Positions 1 to 6,562 of a stretch of 13,494 nucleotides of DNA are shown in pieces. This stretch comes from Bacillota bacterium. GTDB lineage: Bacteria; Bacillota; Clostridia; DSM-8532. The translations under genes were made by a program, and so were the position numbers. The notes under the pieces were generated by a model. It saw only the letters and a list, made by a program, of their open reading frames with translations. It had not been told where the DNA came from and made no database searches. The stretch covers positions 1 through 13,494 of the forward strand of contig JAEYPI010000004.1 of assembly GCA_023410885.1 (NCBI GenBank), in the 5' to 3' direction. Position 1 is the first letter of the stretch. Every line of letters starts with the position of its first letter.

Positions 1-26
1 CCCCCCCCCCCCCCCACCCCCCCCCC
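1..26. other. Poly-C run at contig edge, probable artefact
   Basis: Bases 1-26 are all C except an A at position 16. Such a run has no counterpart elsewhere in the window and sits exactly at the sequence end, so a sequencing or assembly artefact is more likely than a real homopolymer tract. Only 22 bases separate it from the stop codon of the first gene. Nothing can therefore be said about what lies downstream of that gene, including whether the operon continues. Confidence 0.7.
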
Positions 27-48
27 GATTGTGGTATAAAACTACAGG

Positions 49-987
49 TCAGTTCACTTCTGCCGTAAGCGGACCTGCAAGATCTTTTAAGTAAAACAGC
101 TTACCGGGCAAAGACGGCATAAAGGTTGAGGGTATCCATATGCTCTCGCCGTAATGCAGGGTAGTCAGATAGCTCATGCCCTGCCAGCCCATACCTCTTC
201 CCAGTGCGCCATCTGCGCCACCGATGATGTAATCCGCTTGAAGAAATAGCCCAGGACCTACGGTGTTGGCGGTGCATGGCACAAGAGTTGTTCTGCTCTT
301 AAAGCTGGTGATAGCGTTCTGCTCGATAGTCAATGGATGGAGCTTCGCACCTGTTCTGTGGGTTTGGCGCTTCCATTCGTCACTACTAGCGAACTCTCCT
401 GCAAAATGGGGTTCCCAAAATGCAATATGGCACATTCTGCCGATACCGAAGATCAAAATCAGCTTCGCCCCTTCTGCTTTCAGTTTAGAAATTTTGTCCG
501 CATAGGTGGGAAGATTTTCTTTGGTTGCGAAATTCCGCTGATTTTCCGGCACGGTCAAATCGCCTAGTTTATCAAAGAATGCAGTTTTCATGCAATTCTC
601 AAAGGACGCAGGATTGCTGCTGGGGAGCGTATTGCCGTTCTCGTCCGCCCATTCGTCCATATTAAAGGTGGAGACATGGTCGCACTTGACCTGCCATTCT
701 TTCAGGAAAAACACCGCCCATTTATACATGCCCATAGGGCCTACGGGAACAATCATAGCAAGCTTTTCACCATTATCCCTGGCCATTTTAATTTGCAGGG
801 CAATCTCATGGCCCATCAAGGTGTCGAAATCATTAATTGTGTCGCAAGCGATGGGGTTGAAATCCTTATGCCAGAAGCTTTCTCGTTCCACACCTTTTTC
901 GCAGCACTTGTCAATTTTCGCCATATCCCAACCTTTGGGATAAAAGCCTTCCAGTAAAGAATTTTTCACCGTACTCATAAAATTCAT
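49..987 (-). CDS. NagB-family (glucosamine-6-phosphate deaminase/isomerase-like) protein, divergent active site
   Basis: This 312-residue cytoplasmic protein belongs to the NagB/RpiA sugar-phosphate isomerase fold. Two blocks show this: a phosphate-loop-like VPVGPMGMYKW and STFNMDEW, which matches the NagB block containing the general base (here D111). A third block, GIGRMCHIAFWEP (181-193), aligns with the canonical GIGxDGHIAFNEP. His187 and Glu192 are kept, but the Asp of the ring-opening set is Met185 and the Asn is Trp191. NagB enzymes convert glucosamine 6-phosphate to fructose 6-phosphate plus ammonia. The substitutions suggest a different substrate or a changed ring-opening step. The ATG at 987 was chosen because a strong AAAGGGAGG (996-1004) sits 8 bases upstream. 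An in-frame ATG at 1014 would overlap the previous gene and has no such site. It is the last visible gene of the operon, 19 bases after the dehydrogenase gene. Family placement is firm; the reaction is inferred. Confidence 0.8.
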   Translation of the reverse strand: MNFMSTVKNSLLEGFYPKGWDMAKIDKCCEKGVERESFWHKDFNPIACDTINDFDTLMGHEIALQIKMARDNGEKLAMIVPVGPMGMYKWAVFFLKEWQVKCDHVSTFNMDEWADENGNTLPSSNPASFENCMKTAFFDKLGDLTVPENQRNFATKENLPTYADKISKLKAEGAKLILIFGIGRMCHIAFWEPHFAGEFASSDEWKRQTHRTGAKLHPLTIEQNAITSFKSRTTLVPCTANTVGPGLFLQADYIIGGADGALGRGMGWQGMSYLTTLHYGESIWIPSTFMPSLPGKLFYLKDLAGPLTAEVN

Positions 988-995
988 TTCATTTG

Positions 996-1004
996 CCTCC
1001 CTTT
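996..1004 (-). promoter_or_regulatory. Shine-Dalgarno site that sets the nagB-like start
   Basis: On the minus strand this reads AAAGGGAGG, 8 bases before the ATG at 987. It lies just past the TGA of the dehydrogenase gene. It supports initiation at 987 rather than at the upstream in-frame ATG at 1014. Confidence 0.75.
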
Positions 1005-1006
1005 GA

Positions 1007-1981
1007 TCATCCATAATAAATATAATCTAATGCGGAAAAAATCCCCCGCTTAATGTTATCCGTGGGGACATGGTGCTTCTGGCAAAGCTTTAGCGCCCCC
1101 AAAAGCCTGTCGTCCGCAGCAAGCTTACGCTCCGTGTCACGTCCCACACGCTTTGTGGTATCGCCTAAATATCTGTTTTGAAACCGTTCCAGCAAATCGT
1201 CGGCATAAGCAATAATTTCATCCTTGGGCTTACCGTGTTCAAAATATAGCGCCAGCGCTGAGGAATACATGGCGTTCTTCACAATCTCAAAGATACTTTC
1301 GTCCGTTATGGCTTGCCATATGTACTCATACCCTTTTTTCATGCCCAAGTAAGCGGTGATTGCATGACCCATGTTATGCAGATACAGCTTACTATGAATG
1401 TAATATTCAAAGGGCTCGCTGGGCACCATCCCTTTGATTTGGGGAATGGGATTTCTAAACGCCGCTTTATCTACAGGCAGGGTGCAAAAGGGTTCCACCC
1501 AAACCCTGGTGAGACAGCCCTCACGCATATCGTCCGTCATTATCGGTACCATGCGCCCTACGCTGGCTTCCACAAAACCGATGTTGTCAGCAGGCTGCAC
1601 CAAATCGCGCAGGTATTTGTCTGCATGGATTAAATTTTCACAGATAATGATGTCCACTCCGGTGCTCCGTGCCTCCAGACCTGCCTTCAGCACAGGAGCG
1701 ATATGGGGCAGAACCTTTACCCCCGCGGAGGTGAAGATGATGTCCGCCGTTGATATTTCCTTCTGGGCATGGTCGCTATGTACTGCCCTGACATTTTTAA
1801 TCAGAATATCCTTCTGATAATTGTTACACACGATTTTTATGGGATAGGATTTATCGTTGTTAATAGTATCGATAAGCGCTTTATCCACATCAACTAAAAC
1901 GGTTTCATAGCCGCTTTCGTACAATAATTGCCCTAAAAATCCCCGTCCGATGTTACCACCGCCATACACTACCGCTTTCAT
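1007..1981 (-). CDS. Mannitol-1-phosphate 5-dehydrogenase-like polyol-phosphate dehydrogenase
   Basis: This 324-residue protein of the long-chain mannitol dehydrogenase family is closest by eye to MtlD, which interconverts mannitol 1-phosphate and fructose 6-phosphate with NAD. The N-terminal Rossmann motif GGGNIGRGF lies at residues 8-16. The C-terminal domain carries KLYLHNMGHAITAYLG, equivalent to the MtlD active-site helix with its Lys, Asn and His. It is shorter than E. coli MtlD (382 residues). The ATG at 1981 was chosen because it overlaps the kinase stop as ATGA and follows GGAGAG with a 6-base gap. A longer reading to 2089 would run deep into the kinase gene, and the extra residues do not look like this family. 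Its neighbours suggest that it oxidises or reduces a phosphorylated hexitol made in the same pathway. True mannitol 1-phosphate activity is possible but unproven, because mtlA and mtlF are not nearby. Confidence 0.8.
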   Translation of the reverse strand: MKAVVYGGGNIGRGFLGQLLYESGYETVLVDVDKALIDTINNDKSYPIKIVCNNYQKDILIKNVRAVHSDHAQKEISTADIIFTSAGVKVLPHIAPVLKAGLEARSTGVDIIICENLIHADKYLRDLVQPADNIGFVEASVGRMVPIMTDDMREGCLTRVWVEPFCTLPVDKAAFRNPIPQIKGMVPSEPFEYYIHSKLYLHNMGHAITAYLGMKKGYEYIWQAITDESIFEIVKNAMYSSALALYFEHGKPKDEIIAYADDLLERFQNRYLGDTTKRVGRDTERKLAADDRLLGALKLCQKHHVPTDNIKRGIFSALDYIYYG

Positions 1982-2919
1982 TGGTTTCTCTCCATAAATT
2001 CCAGTATTTCCGCCATGGACTTTATGCCCGTGGTCGCTCCCAACGCCGACACGCAATGGGCGCCTACAGCATTCGCAAAGCGTCCGCACGACACAAAGTC
2101 CATGCCTTTAACAAGTCCGGCAATAAAGCCTGCGCAAAAGCTGTCCCCCGCCCCGGTGGTGTCTATGGCCTTCACCTTAAAAGGCGGTACAATGATTCCT
2201 TTATCACCTTTATTCTCTTGCAAATAACAGCCTCTGTCGCCCAGTTTTATGGCTACCTTGCCCACTCCCTTGTCAAAGAATACAGCAGCGATATCTTCAG
2301 GATTTTCTTTTCCGCTTAGCGCTATGGCTTCGTCAATACTGGGCAAAAATACGTCGATATACGGCATACATGCTTCAAGCAACGTCAACCACCTGCCCTT
2401 GCTGTCCCACGCAGTGTCTAATACTGTGGTTTTACCCATATCCTTACACCGTTTCAGCACGTTGGCGCATTGCACACCGTCAAAGGTATCCATTAAAAAG
2501 GTACCTGCCACAAAAACAATTCTGCTGTTTTCAATCACAGACCAATGAATATCCCCTTCACTGAAGGTGCCGTTTGCACCCACGCAGTGCAGAAACGTCC
2601 GTTCTCCCTTGCTGTCGGAAAGCACCACGGATGCCGAGGTTTGCGCCGCGGGATCAATACACAGTCCGTCTATGTTGACTTTATTTTCAACAAGTGTGTT
2701 TTTTAAAAACCCACCAAAGCTGTCGTTACCTACCTTACCTAAAACAGCTGTATCAATTCCGATTTTCGCCATATCGATAGCGGCCGACATGGCACAGCCA
2801 CCGCTATATAAGGATATGCCGTCTATTAAGCCAAGCAGTCCCTTGGGAGGGATTCTATCTACAGGTTTGGCAAGCACATCTGCTACTAATATTCCTATAC
2901 AAGCGACATCAAACATCAT
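1978..2919 (-). CDS. PfkB-family carbohydrate kinase
   Basis: This is a 313-residue ribokinase/PfkB-superfamily sugar kinase. The signature DTTGAGDSF at residues 253-261 holds the anion hole and the catalytic base Asp259. An N-terminal glycine pair (YSGGCAMSAA, about 38-47) and GKVGNDSFG (about 61-69) are typical substrate-side elements. LPSIDEA at 192-198 takes the place of the usual N-x-x-E metal-site motif, with Ser where Asn is common. It would phosphorylate a sugar or a deacetylated amino sugar with ATP in the cytoplasm. Two adjacent Met codons exist. The first (2919) was chosen because its ATG overlaps the deacetylase TGA as ATGA and lies 7 bases after an AGAGGA site. A GTG- or TTG-type extension to 2961 has no support. 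The downstream gene overlaps it in the same way, so the kinase is translationally coupled on both sides. The substrate is unknown. Confidence 0.85.
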   Translation of the reverse strand: MMFDVACIGILVADVLAKPVDRIPPKGLLGLIDGISLYSGGCAMSAAIDMAKIGIDTAVLGKVGNDSFGGFLKNTLVENKVNIDGLCIDPAAQTSASVVLSDSKGERTFLHCVGANGTFSEGDIHWSVIENSRIVFVAGTFLMDTFDGVQCANVLKRCKDMGKTTVLDTAWDSKGRWLTLLEACMPYIDVFLPSIDEAIALSGKENPEDIAAVFFDKGVGKVAIKLGDRGCYLQENKGDKGIIVPPFKVKAIDTTGAGDSFCAGFIAGLVKGMDFVSCGRFANAVGAHCVSALGATTGIKSMAEILEFMERNQ

Positions 2920-3611
2920 GGCAGCATCCTCTTTGTGGTGATTTTCGGCCAAGCGTAGCATGGGGTGAAGGCTTCAGCATATTGCACGCCGCACTGTAAG
3001 CCCCTAAACCGGGCGCAGGTTTTCACAAACTCTCCGAAGTCGATATGGTCGTGATCACGCATCCATTTCATCTGGCTCTCGTGGCACTCCAGCATTTCCA
3101 GCTTTAAGTCAATTTCATCTGAAATATCTACATACTCTGTGGGAATGAAATTCAACCCTGCCAGTGTATCCATATAGTAAAGAGGGGTTACCCTTGCTGC
3201 ATCGCCTGAACCGTAATGGGGTACGCTTGCGGCAAAAGACGCATCAAATACCAGCTTGCTTACTGCCGTATGGTCGGGCATGTAATCCGTTGGGCTATGG
3301 GTAATAATCACATCGGGCTTAGCAAAACGGATAACGTCAATTATACTATCTCGTTGTTCTTTATTATCATAAATAATTAAATCATTGATGTCGCAAGTGA
3401 CAACCTCAATTGCCGCCAACATGCCGGCATTTTTTGCTTCCTCTCTGCGCATGGTACGTAAAGGCTCGGGCGCTATGATGGCATGACCCATATTGCCGTT
3501 GGCCACATGACAAACCACCACATGATGCCCCTGTTTTTTATATTTTACTAAAGTCCCCGCACACGACACCTCAATGTCATCCGGGTGACAACCGATTGCA
3601 AGTATATTCAT
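2916..3611 (-). CDS. PIG-L/LmbE-type N-deacetylase
   Basis: This is a 231-residue zinc-dependent deacetylase of the PIG-L/LmbE family, which includes MshB, BshB and diacetylchitobiose deacetylases. These enzymes remove N-acetyl groups from GlcNAc-type substrates. The family motif is HPDD at residues 9-12 (His9 and Asp12 as zinc ligands, Asp11 as the general base). A second histidine motif, HSPTDYMPDHTAV, supplies His114. No signal peptide is seen, so it should act in the cytoplasm. It is the first gene of the minus-strand operon, so deacetylation is plausibly the entry step, followed by phosphorylation by the overlapping kinase gene. The ATG at 3611 lies 11 bases after AAAGGG. An alternative GTG at 3620 is only 2 bases from that site, which is too close. 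A bacillithiol-type role (BshB) is less likely in this sugar operon, but the sequence alone does not exclude it. Confidence 0.85.
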   Translation of the reverse strand: MNILAIGCHPDDIEVSCAGTLVKYKKQGHHVVVCHVANGNMGHAIIAPEPLRTMRREEAKNAGMLAAIEVVTCDINDLIIYDNKEQRDSIIDVIRFAKPDVIITHSPTDYMPDHTAVSKLVFDASFAASVPHYGSGDAARVTPLYYMDTLAGLNFIPTEYVDISDEIDLKLEMLECHESQMKWMRDHDHIDFGEFVKTCARFRGLQCGVQYAEAFTPCYAWPKITTKRMLP

Positions 3612-4061
3612 TATGCTCACATCCCTTTAACATACCTTTTTACAGATTATTTATCGCGACTTGATTTCTTCCATAAACGAGTTAATTATTAGAAAGTAAC
3701 AACAAAAGCTGGTCCTTTGCTTTGTCTGAATTTATTTTAGATGCTGCACAGAAAAAAATATTTAGCAAAGAGGTCGCTTTTTTTAACAATTTGATAATAC
3801 TTTTCTATTCATACCGCTATCTTTCATGGCGAGGAGCATAAGTATCTGCAAAACAACCAAACTCAGAAAAAGAATTTTCAATTGAACTGGGCATTGAATA
3901 AAATGATAAAAAAAACGGCCTTCATGCTAAAGATTGTTTTAACTGCAGCAGATACAATGAATTAAAGCAATAGTAATGAGGATATTAATGCGTTCATTAG
4001 GACCAAAAGTAAGAATAAAAAACTGTATAAATGAAATTTTGAATTCACAAGGAGATAAGAT
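3612..4061. promoter_or_regulatory. Divergent intergenic control region between the deacetylase operon and the sorE-like gene
   Basis: This AT-rich stretch of about 440 bases separates two divergent transcription units and must hold both promoters. I found no gene in it. No hexamer pair close to TTGACA/TATAAT with a 16-18 base gap stands out on either strand. The best plus-strand candidate is TTGAAC-17-GATAAA at about 3892-3920, which is weak. Weak core promoters fit activator-dependent expression, and an AraC-family gene lies just beyond the sorE-like gene. The sorE-like gene has a good AAGGAGA site (4049-4055) before its ATG. No clear CcpA box or riboswitch was seen. Confidence 0.5.
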
Positions 4062-5333
4062 ATGAAAACAACAGCATTAAGGCTATATGGGAAAAATGAT
4101 TTGAGGTTGGAGACCTTTGAATTGCCCTCCATCAAAGAAGATGAGATTCTCTTCAAAGTGGTATCTGACTCTATTTGTATGTCTACCTATAAAACAGTGA
4201 TACAGGGGAAAGACCATAAGCGCGTCCCTGATGATGTGGACAAGCATCCCACACTGATGGGACATGAGTTTTGCGGCGAGATCGTGGAAGTAGGTGCAAA
4301 GTGGAAGGGTAAGTATACGGTAGGTGCGAAATATTCCATACAGCCCGCCCACAATAAAAACGGAACGCTGAACGCTCCCGGCTATTCCTATCAGTATTGC
4401 GGCGGGGACGCCACATACTGCATTTTGATCCCCGAACTGATGGAAATGGACTGTCTGCTTCCTTATGATGCGGATGCCTATTTCTACGGTTCACTGGCTG
4501 AGCCGATGTCGTGTGTCATCCGAGCCTATCATGCGGTATACCACGGGGAAAAAGGAACGTATTTAATGGAGATGGGTATCAAAAAAAACGGTAATATGGC
4601 CATCCTTGCGGGTGTAGGCCCGATGGGTCTTGGTGCTGTCGATTACGCGCTGCATAACCCAAACAAACGCCCTAAGCTGCTTGTGGTAACGGATATTTCC
4701 GATGAACGCCTCGCGCGCGCCCAAGAGCTCTTTACAATAGAGGATGCGAAAAGAAATGGAGTAGAACTGCATTACCTCAATACGGCACATGTGGATGCGG
4801 TGCAGGAGTTGTTGAAGCTCTCCCACGGTGAAGGATACAACGATGTATTCGTGTTTGCACCAGTGAAGCAGGTCGTTGAACAAGGTGATTCCATTTTGGC
4901 GAAGGATGGGTGTCTGAATTTCTTCTCAGGCCCTGCGGACCCTGCGTTCAAAGCGGAAGTGAATTTCTACAACGTGCACTACAATTACACTCACATTATG
5001 GGCACAGTGGGGGGAGGCAGCGACGATATGCGTGAGGCGCTGCAAATGATGTCGGATGGTACGCTGACCTCGTCTACAATGGTGACTCACATTGGTGGGC
5101 TGGACAGCGCGGCGGACACGACATTGAACCTGCCCAATATACCTGGCGGGAAGAAGCTCATCTATACGCATATTTCACTGCCGCTCACAGCGATCACGGA
5201 CTTTGAAGAAAAAGGGAGAGACAATCCTTTCTTCCAAAAATTATATGAGATTGTGAAAAAAAACCATATGCTGTGGAACGCGGAAGCAGAAGAATATCTT
5301 TTGAAAAATGCAAAGAGGCTAGAGCAAGCCTAA
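4062..5333 (+). CDS. sorE: L-sorbose-1-phosphate reductase-like zinc-type dehydrogenase (SorE-like)
   Basis: This is a 423-residue medium-chain dehydrogenase/reductase. The N-terminus (MKTTALRLYGKNDLRLETFE) and the later blocks HEFCGEI, EPMSCVI, LVVTDIS and DGCLNFFSGP closely resemble SorE as I remember it from Klebsiella. SorE reduces L-sorbose 1-phosphate to D-glucitol 6-phosphate. Likely catalytic-zinc ligands are Cys39, His68, Glu69 and possibly Glu147. The four-cysteine structural zinc lobe of classical alcohol dehydrogenases is absent. The nucleotide-binding turn GVGPMGL lies at 184-190. AAGGAGA sits 7 bases before the ATG. It stands alone on the plus strand, diverging from the deacetylase operon and converging on an AraC-type gene, so shared regulation is likely. 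No sorbose PTS genes are visible, so another ketose 1-phosphate or sugar phosphate is possible. Confidence 0.8.
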   Translation: MKTTALRLYGKNDLRLETFELPSIKEDEILFKVVSDSICMSTYKTVIQGKDHKRVPDDVDKHPTLMGHEFCGEIVEVGAKWKGKYTVGAKYSIQPAHNKNGTLNAPGYSYQYCGGDATYCILIPELMEMDCLLPYDADAYFYGSLAEPMSCVIRAYHAVYHGEKGTYLMEMGIKKNGNMAILAGVGPMGLGAVDYALHNPNKRPKLLVVTDISDERLARAQELFTIEDAKRNGVELHYLNTAHVDAVQELLKLSHGEGYNDVFVFAPVKQVVEQGDSILAKDGCLNFFSGPADPAFKAEVNFYNVHYNYTHIMGTVGGGSDDMREALQMMSDGTLTSSTMVTHIGGLDSAADTTLNLPNIPGGKKLIYTHISLPLTAITDFEEKGRDNPFFQKLYEIVKKNHMLWNAEAEEYLLKNAKRLEQA

Positions 5334-5362
5334 AACGTGCTTACTAAATGTGGGTGAAAAAT

Positions 5363-6247
5363 TTACATCCTCGACTTTACCGTTCTGGCGTATTCCGAGG
5401 GAGACATGCCGATAAGGGTTTTAAAATGTCTTGAAAAGCTGTGTATGCTGCTGTAGCCCAGCATATCGGAGATTTCGGTGTTGTTGTACTTTGCCTCCCT
5501 GATGAGGATTTTTGCCCGCTCTATTTTTAAAAATTTAAAATATTCTATAACGCTTTTGCCGGTTTTTGACTTGAACAGGGTTTTAAGCTGGGTCTTTCCC
5601 ATGCTTGAATACTTACAGACCTGTTCCAGCGTAATATTTTCGGATAGGTTAGCATTCATAAATTCCTTTATTCTTTTGAGGGTGTCTTGCTCGCTTCTTT
5701 CCTTTGCCAAGGAAGAGAGGCGGGTTTCTTTTATGCCTGAGTCAGCTTTTCTGACCAGTGAGATTAAAAGTATTTCAAGGTACAGCTTTATCATTTGCTG
5801 GCTTCCGAAGGGGGCGTTCTGCCTCTTATTCAGCGTATTGACCCTGTATTGGTCAAAGGGAGGCATAAAAGTATTCATGCCTTCTTTTAAGATAAATGCC
5901 AGTAAATCTCGTTCACTGTCCCCAAGATTAAATATTTTTTTCTCAAAATTACTCATGGCGGGAGACATGCACTCAAAGGACAAGATAATCAGATTAGGTG
6001 CAATCATATTGTTAGCCCAAACGTTGTGAAACTCGTAGGGTTTATGGAAAATAATATCTCCCTGCGTCAATCGATAGCCCGCAGTATCCGCCATTACTTC
6101 AGCTTCACCCTTATCAACATATAAGAATTCCCAGAAATCATGCTTTTCGCCTCCATACAGAAAGTCCTTTGCAAGTTCCAAGTAATGAAGCGAAACAATC
6201 TCATTAATTTGAAACTCCTGTTCCAAAACTGTTCTCACAAATTCCAT
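5363..6247 (-). CDS. AraC-family transcriptional regulator (probable activator of the adjacent sugar operons)
   Basis: This 294-residue protein has an N-terminal cupin-like sensor domain (about 30-95, with HDFWEFLYVDKGEAEV and a HKPYEFH segment) and a C-terminal pair of helix-turn-helix motifs. HTH1 is about 206-227 (ITLEQVCKYSSMGKTQLKTLF). HTH2 is about 255-280 (NTEISDMLGYSSIHSFSRHFK), followed by the family ending GMSPSEYAR. Such proteins bind a small ligand, usually a sugar or sugar phosphate, and activate nearby promoters. The start at 6247 follows AGGAAGGAAA. The gene converges on the sorE-like gene with only 29 bases between stops and no strong terminator hairpin there. Its position makes it the obvious candidate regulator of the sorE-like gene and the divergent deacetylase operon, which is an inference from neighbourhood. 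Confidence 0.85.
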   Translation of the reverse strand: MEFVRTVLEQEFQINEIVSLHYLELAKDFLYGGEKHDFWEFLYVDKGEAEVMADTAGYRLTQGDIIFHKPYEFHNVWANNMIAPNLIILSFECMSPAMSNFEKKIFNLGDSERDLLAFILKEGMNTFMPPFDQYRVNTLNKRQNAPFGSQQMIKLYLEILLISLVRKADSGIKETRLSSLAKERSEQDTLKRIKEFMNANLSENITLEQVCKYSSMGKTQLKTLFKSKTGKSVIEYFKFLKIERAKILIREAKYNNTEISDMLGYSSIHSFSRHFKTLIGMSPSEYARTVKSRM

Positions 6248-6265
6248 CGCAGAATTTCCTTCCTG

Positions 6266-6275
6266 AAGTGCACTT
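6266..6275. promoter_or_regulatory. 10-base perfect palindrome upstream of the AraC-type gene
   Basis: AAGTGCACTT is a perfect palindrome 19 bases upstream of the start codon at 6247, between the predicted promoter and the ribosome binding site. It could be an autoregulatory operator, but a single short palindrome can also occur by chance. Confidence 0.25.
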
Positions 6276-6297
6276 GGTACAACATTCCTTAGCCTTC

Positions 6298-6326
6298 ATT
6301 ATGGGGGCTACGGGCTAAAAAGTCTA
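6298..6326 (-). promoter_or_regulatory. Predicted sigma-A-type promoter for the AraC-type gene at 6247
   Basis: On the minus strand, TAGACT (6321-6326) and CATAAT (6298-6303) are separated by exactly 17 bases. They match the consensus at 4 of 6 and 5 of 6 positions. Transcription would start near 6291, giving a short leader. The site overlaps the start of the hydrolase relic. Confidence 0.4.
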
Positions 6327-6547
6327 CACCCCTGCCGATAAGAGCGGACGCCCACTGTGGCTAGCTCTTGGGGATTCCATTACCGAGGGTATGATCAGCC
6401 CTTTTACATCGTTACCTATGCCGCAATTCTGGAGCTGTTTCCAATATCCCGGCATATTTTTACGATGACCGCCTGCATCCCAATGCCGCCGGCTTTGAGG
6501 CTATGGCGCGAGGGTTGCAGCGGGCCTTTTGTCAGATGAAAGTTTGA
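6319..6547 (+). pseudogene. Remnant of an SGNH/GDSL hydrolase gene (internal deletion and frameshift)
   Basis: Frame by frame, this otherwise gene-free gap contains two recognisable pieces of a secreted- or esterase-type SGNH hydrolase. From 6319 one frame reads KVYTPADKSGRPLWLALGDSITEG (GDSITEG at 6370-6390), which is catalytic block I with the nucleophile Ser. In a different frame, 6452-6547 reads AYFYDDRLHPNAAGFEAM and on to a TGA at 6545. This is block V with the Asp and His of the catalytic dyad, plus the C-terminal helix. Intact family members have well over 100 residues between these blocks, but fewer than 30 codons remain here, so most of the middle is gone. No start or ribosome binding site is clear. 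It is probably a relic of a carbohydrate acetyl-esterase-like gene once in this locus. A 60-codon open frame across the same bases (6357-6539) is in a third frame and is not a gene. Confidence 0.65.
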
Positions 6548-6562
6548 CGCCCCAATCTCCGG

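Noticed and set aside
590..943. Plus-strand open frames of 70-127 codons opposite the deacetylase operon (for example 590-943, 1434-1817, 2567-2941)
   Set aside because: They are antisense shadows of well-supported genes, lack ribosome binding sites and look like no known family.
3612..3620. GTG start for the PIG-L deacetylase at 3620
   Set aside because: It is only 2 bases from the AAAGGG site. The ATG at 3611 has a workable distance and begins exactly at the family's first beta strand.
5334..5362. Bidirectional terminator between the convergent sorE-like and AraC-type genes
   Set aside because: Only very short, mismatched pairings such as AAGC/GCTT are possible in this 29-base gap, so no convincing hairpin is present.
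6357..6539. 60-codon open frame in the gap between the two AraC genes
   Set aside because: It lies in a third frame relative to the recognisable SGNH hydrolase blocks, has no ribosome binding site and resembles no protein family.
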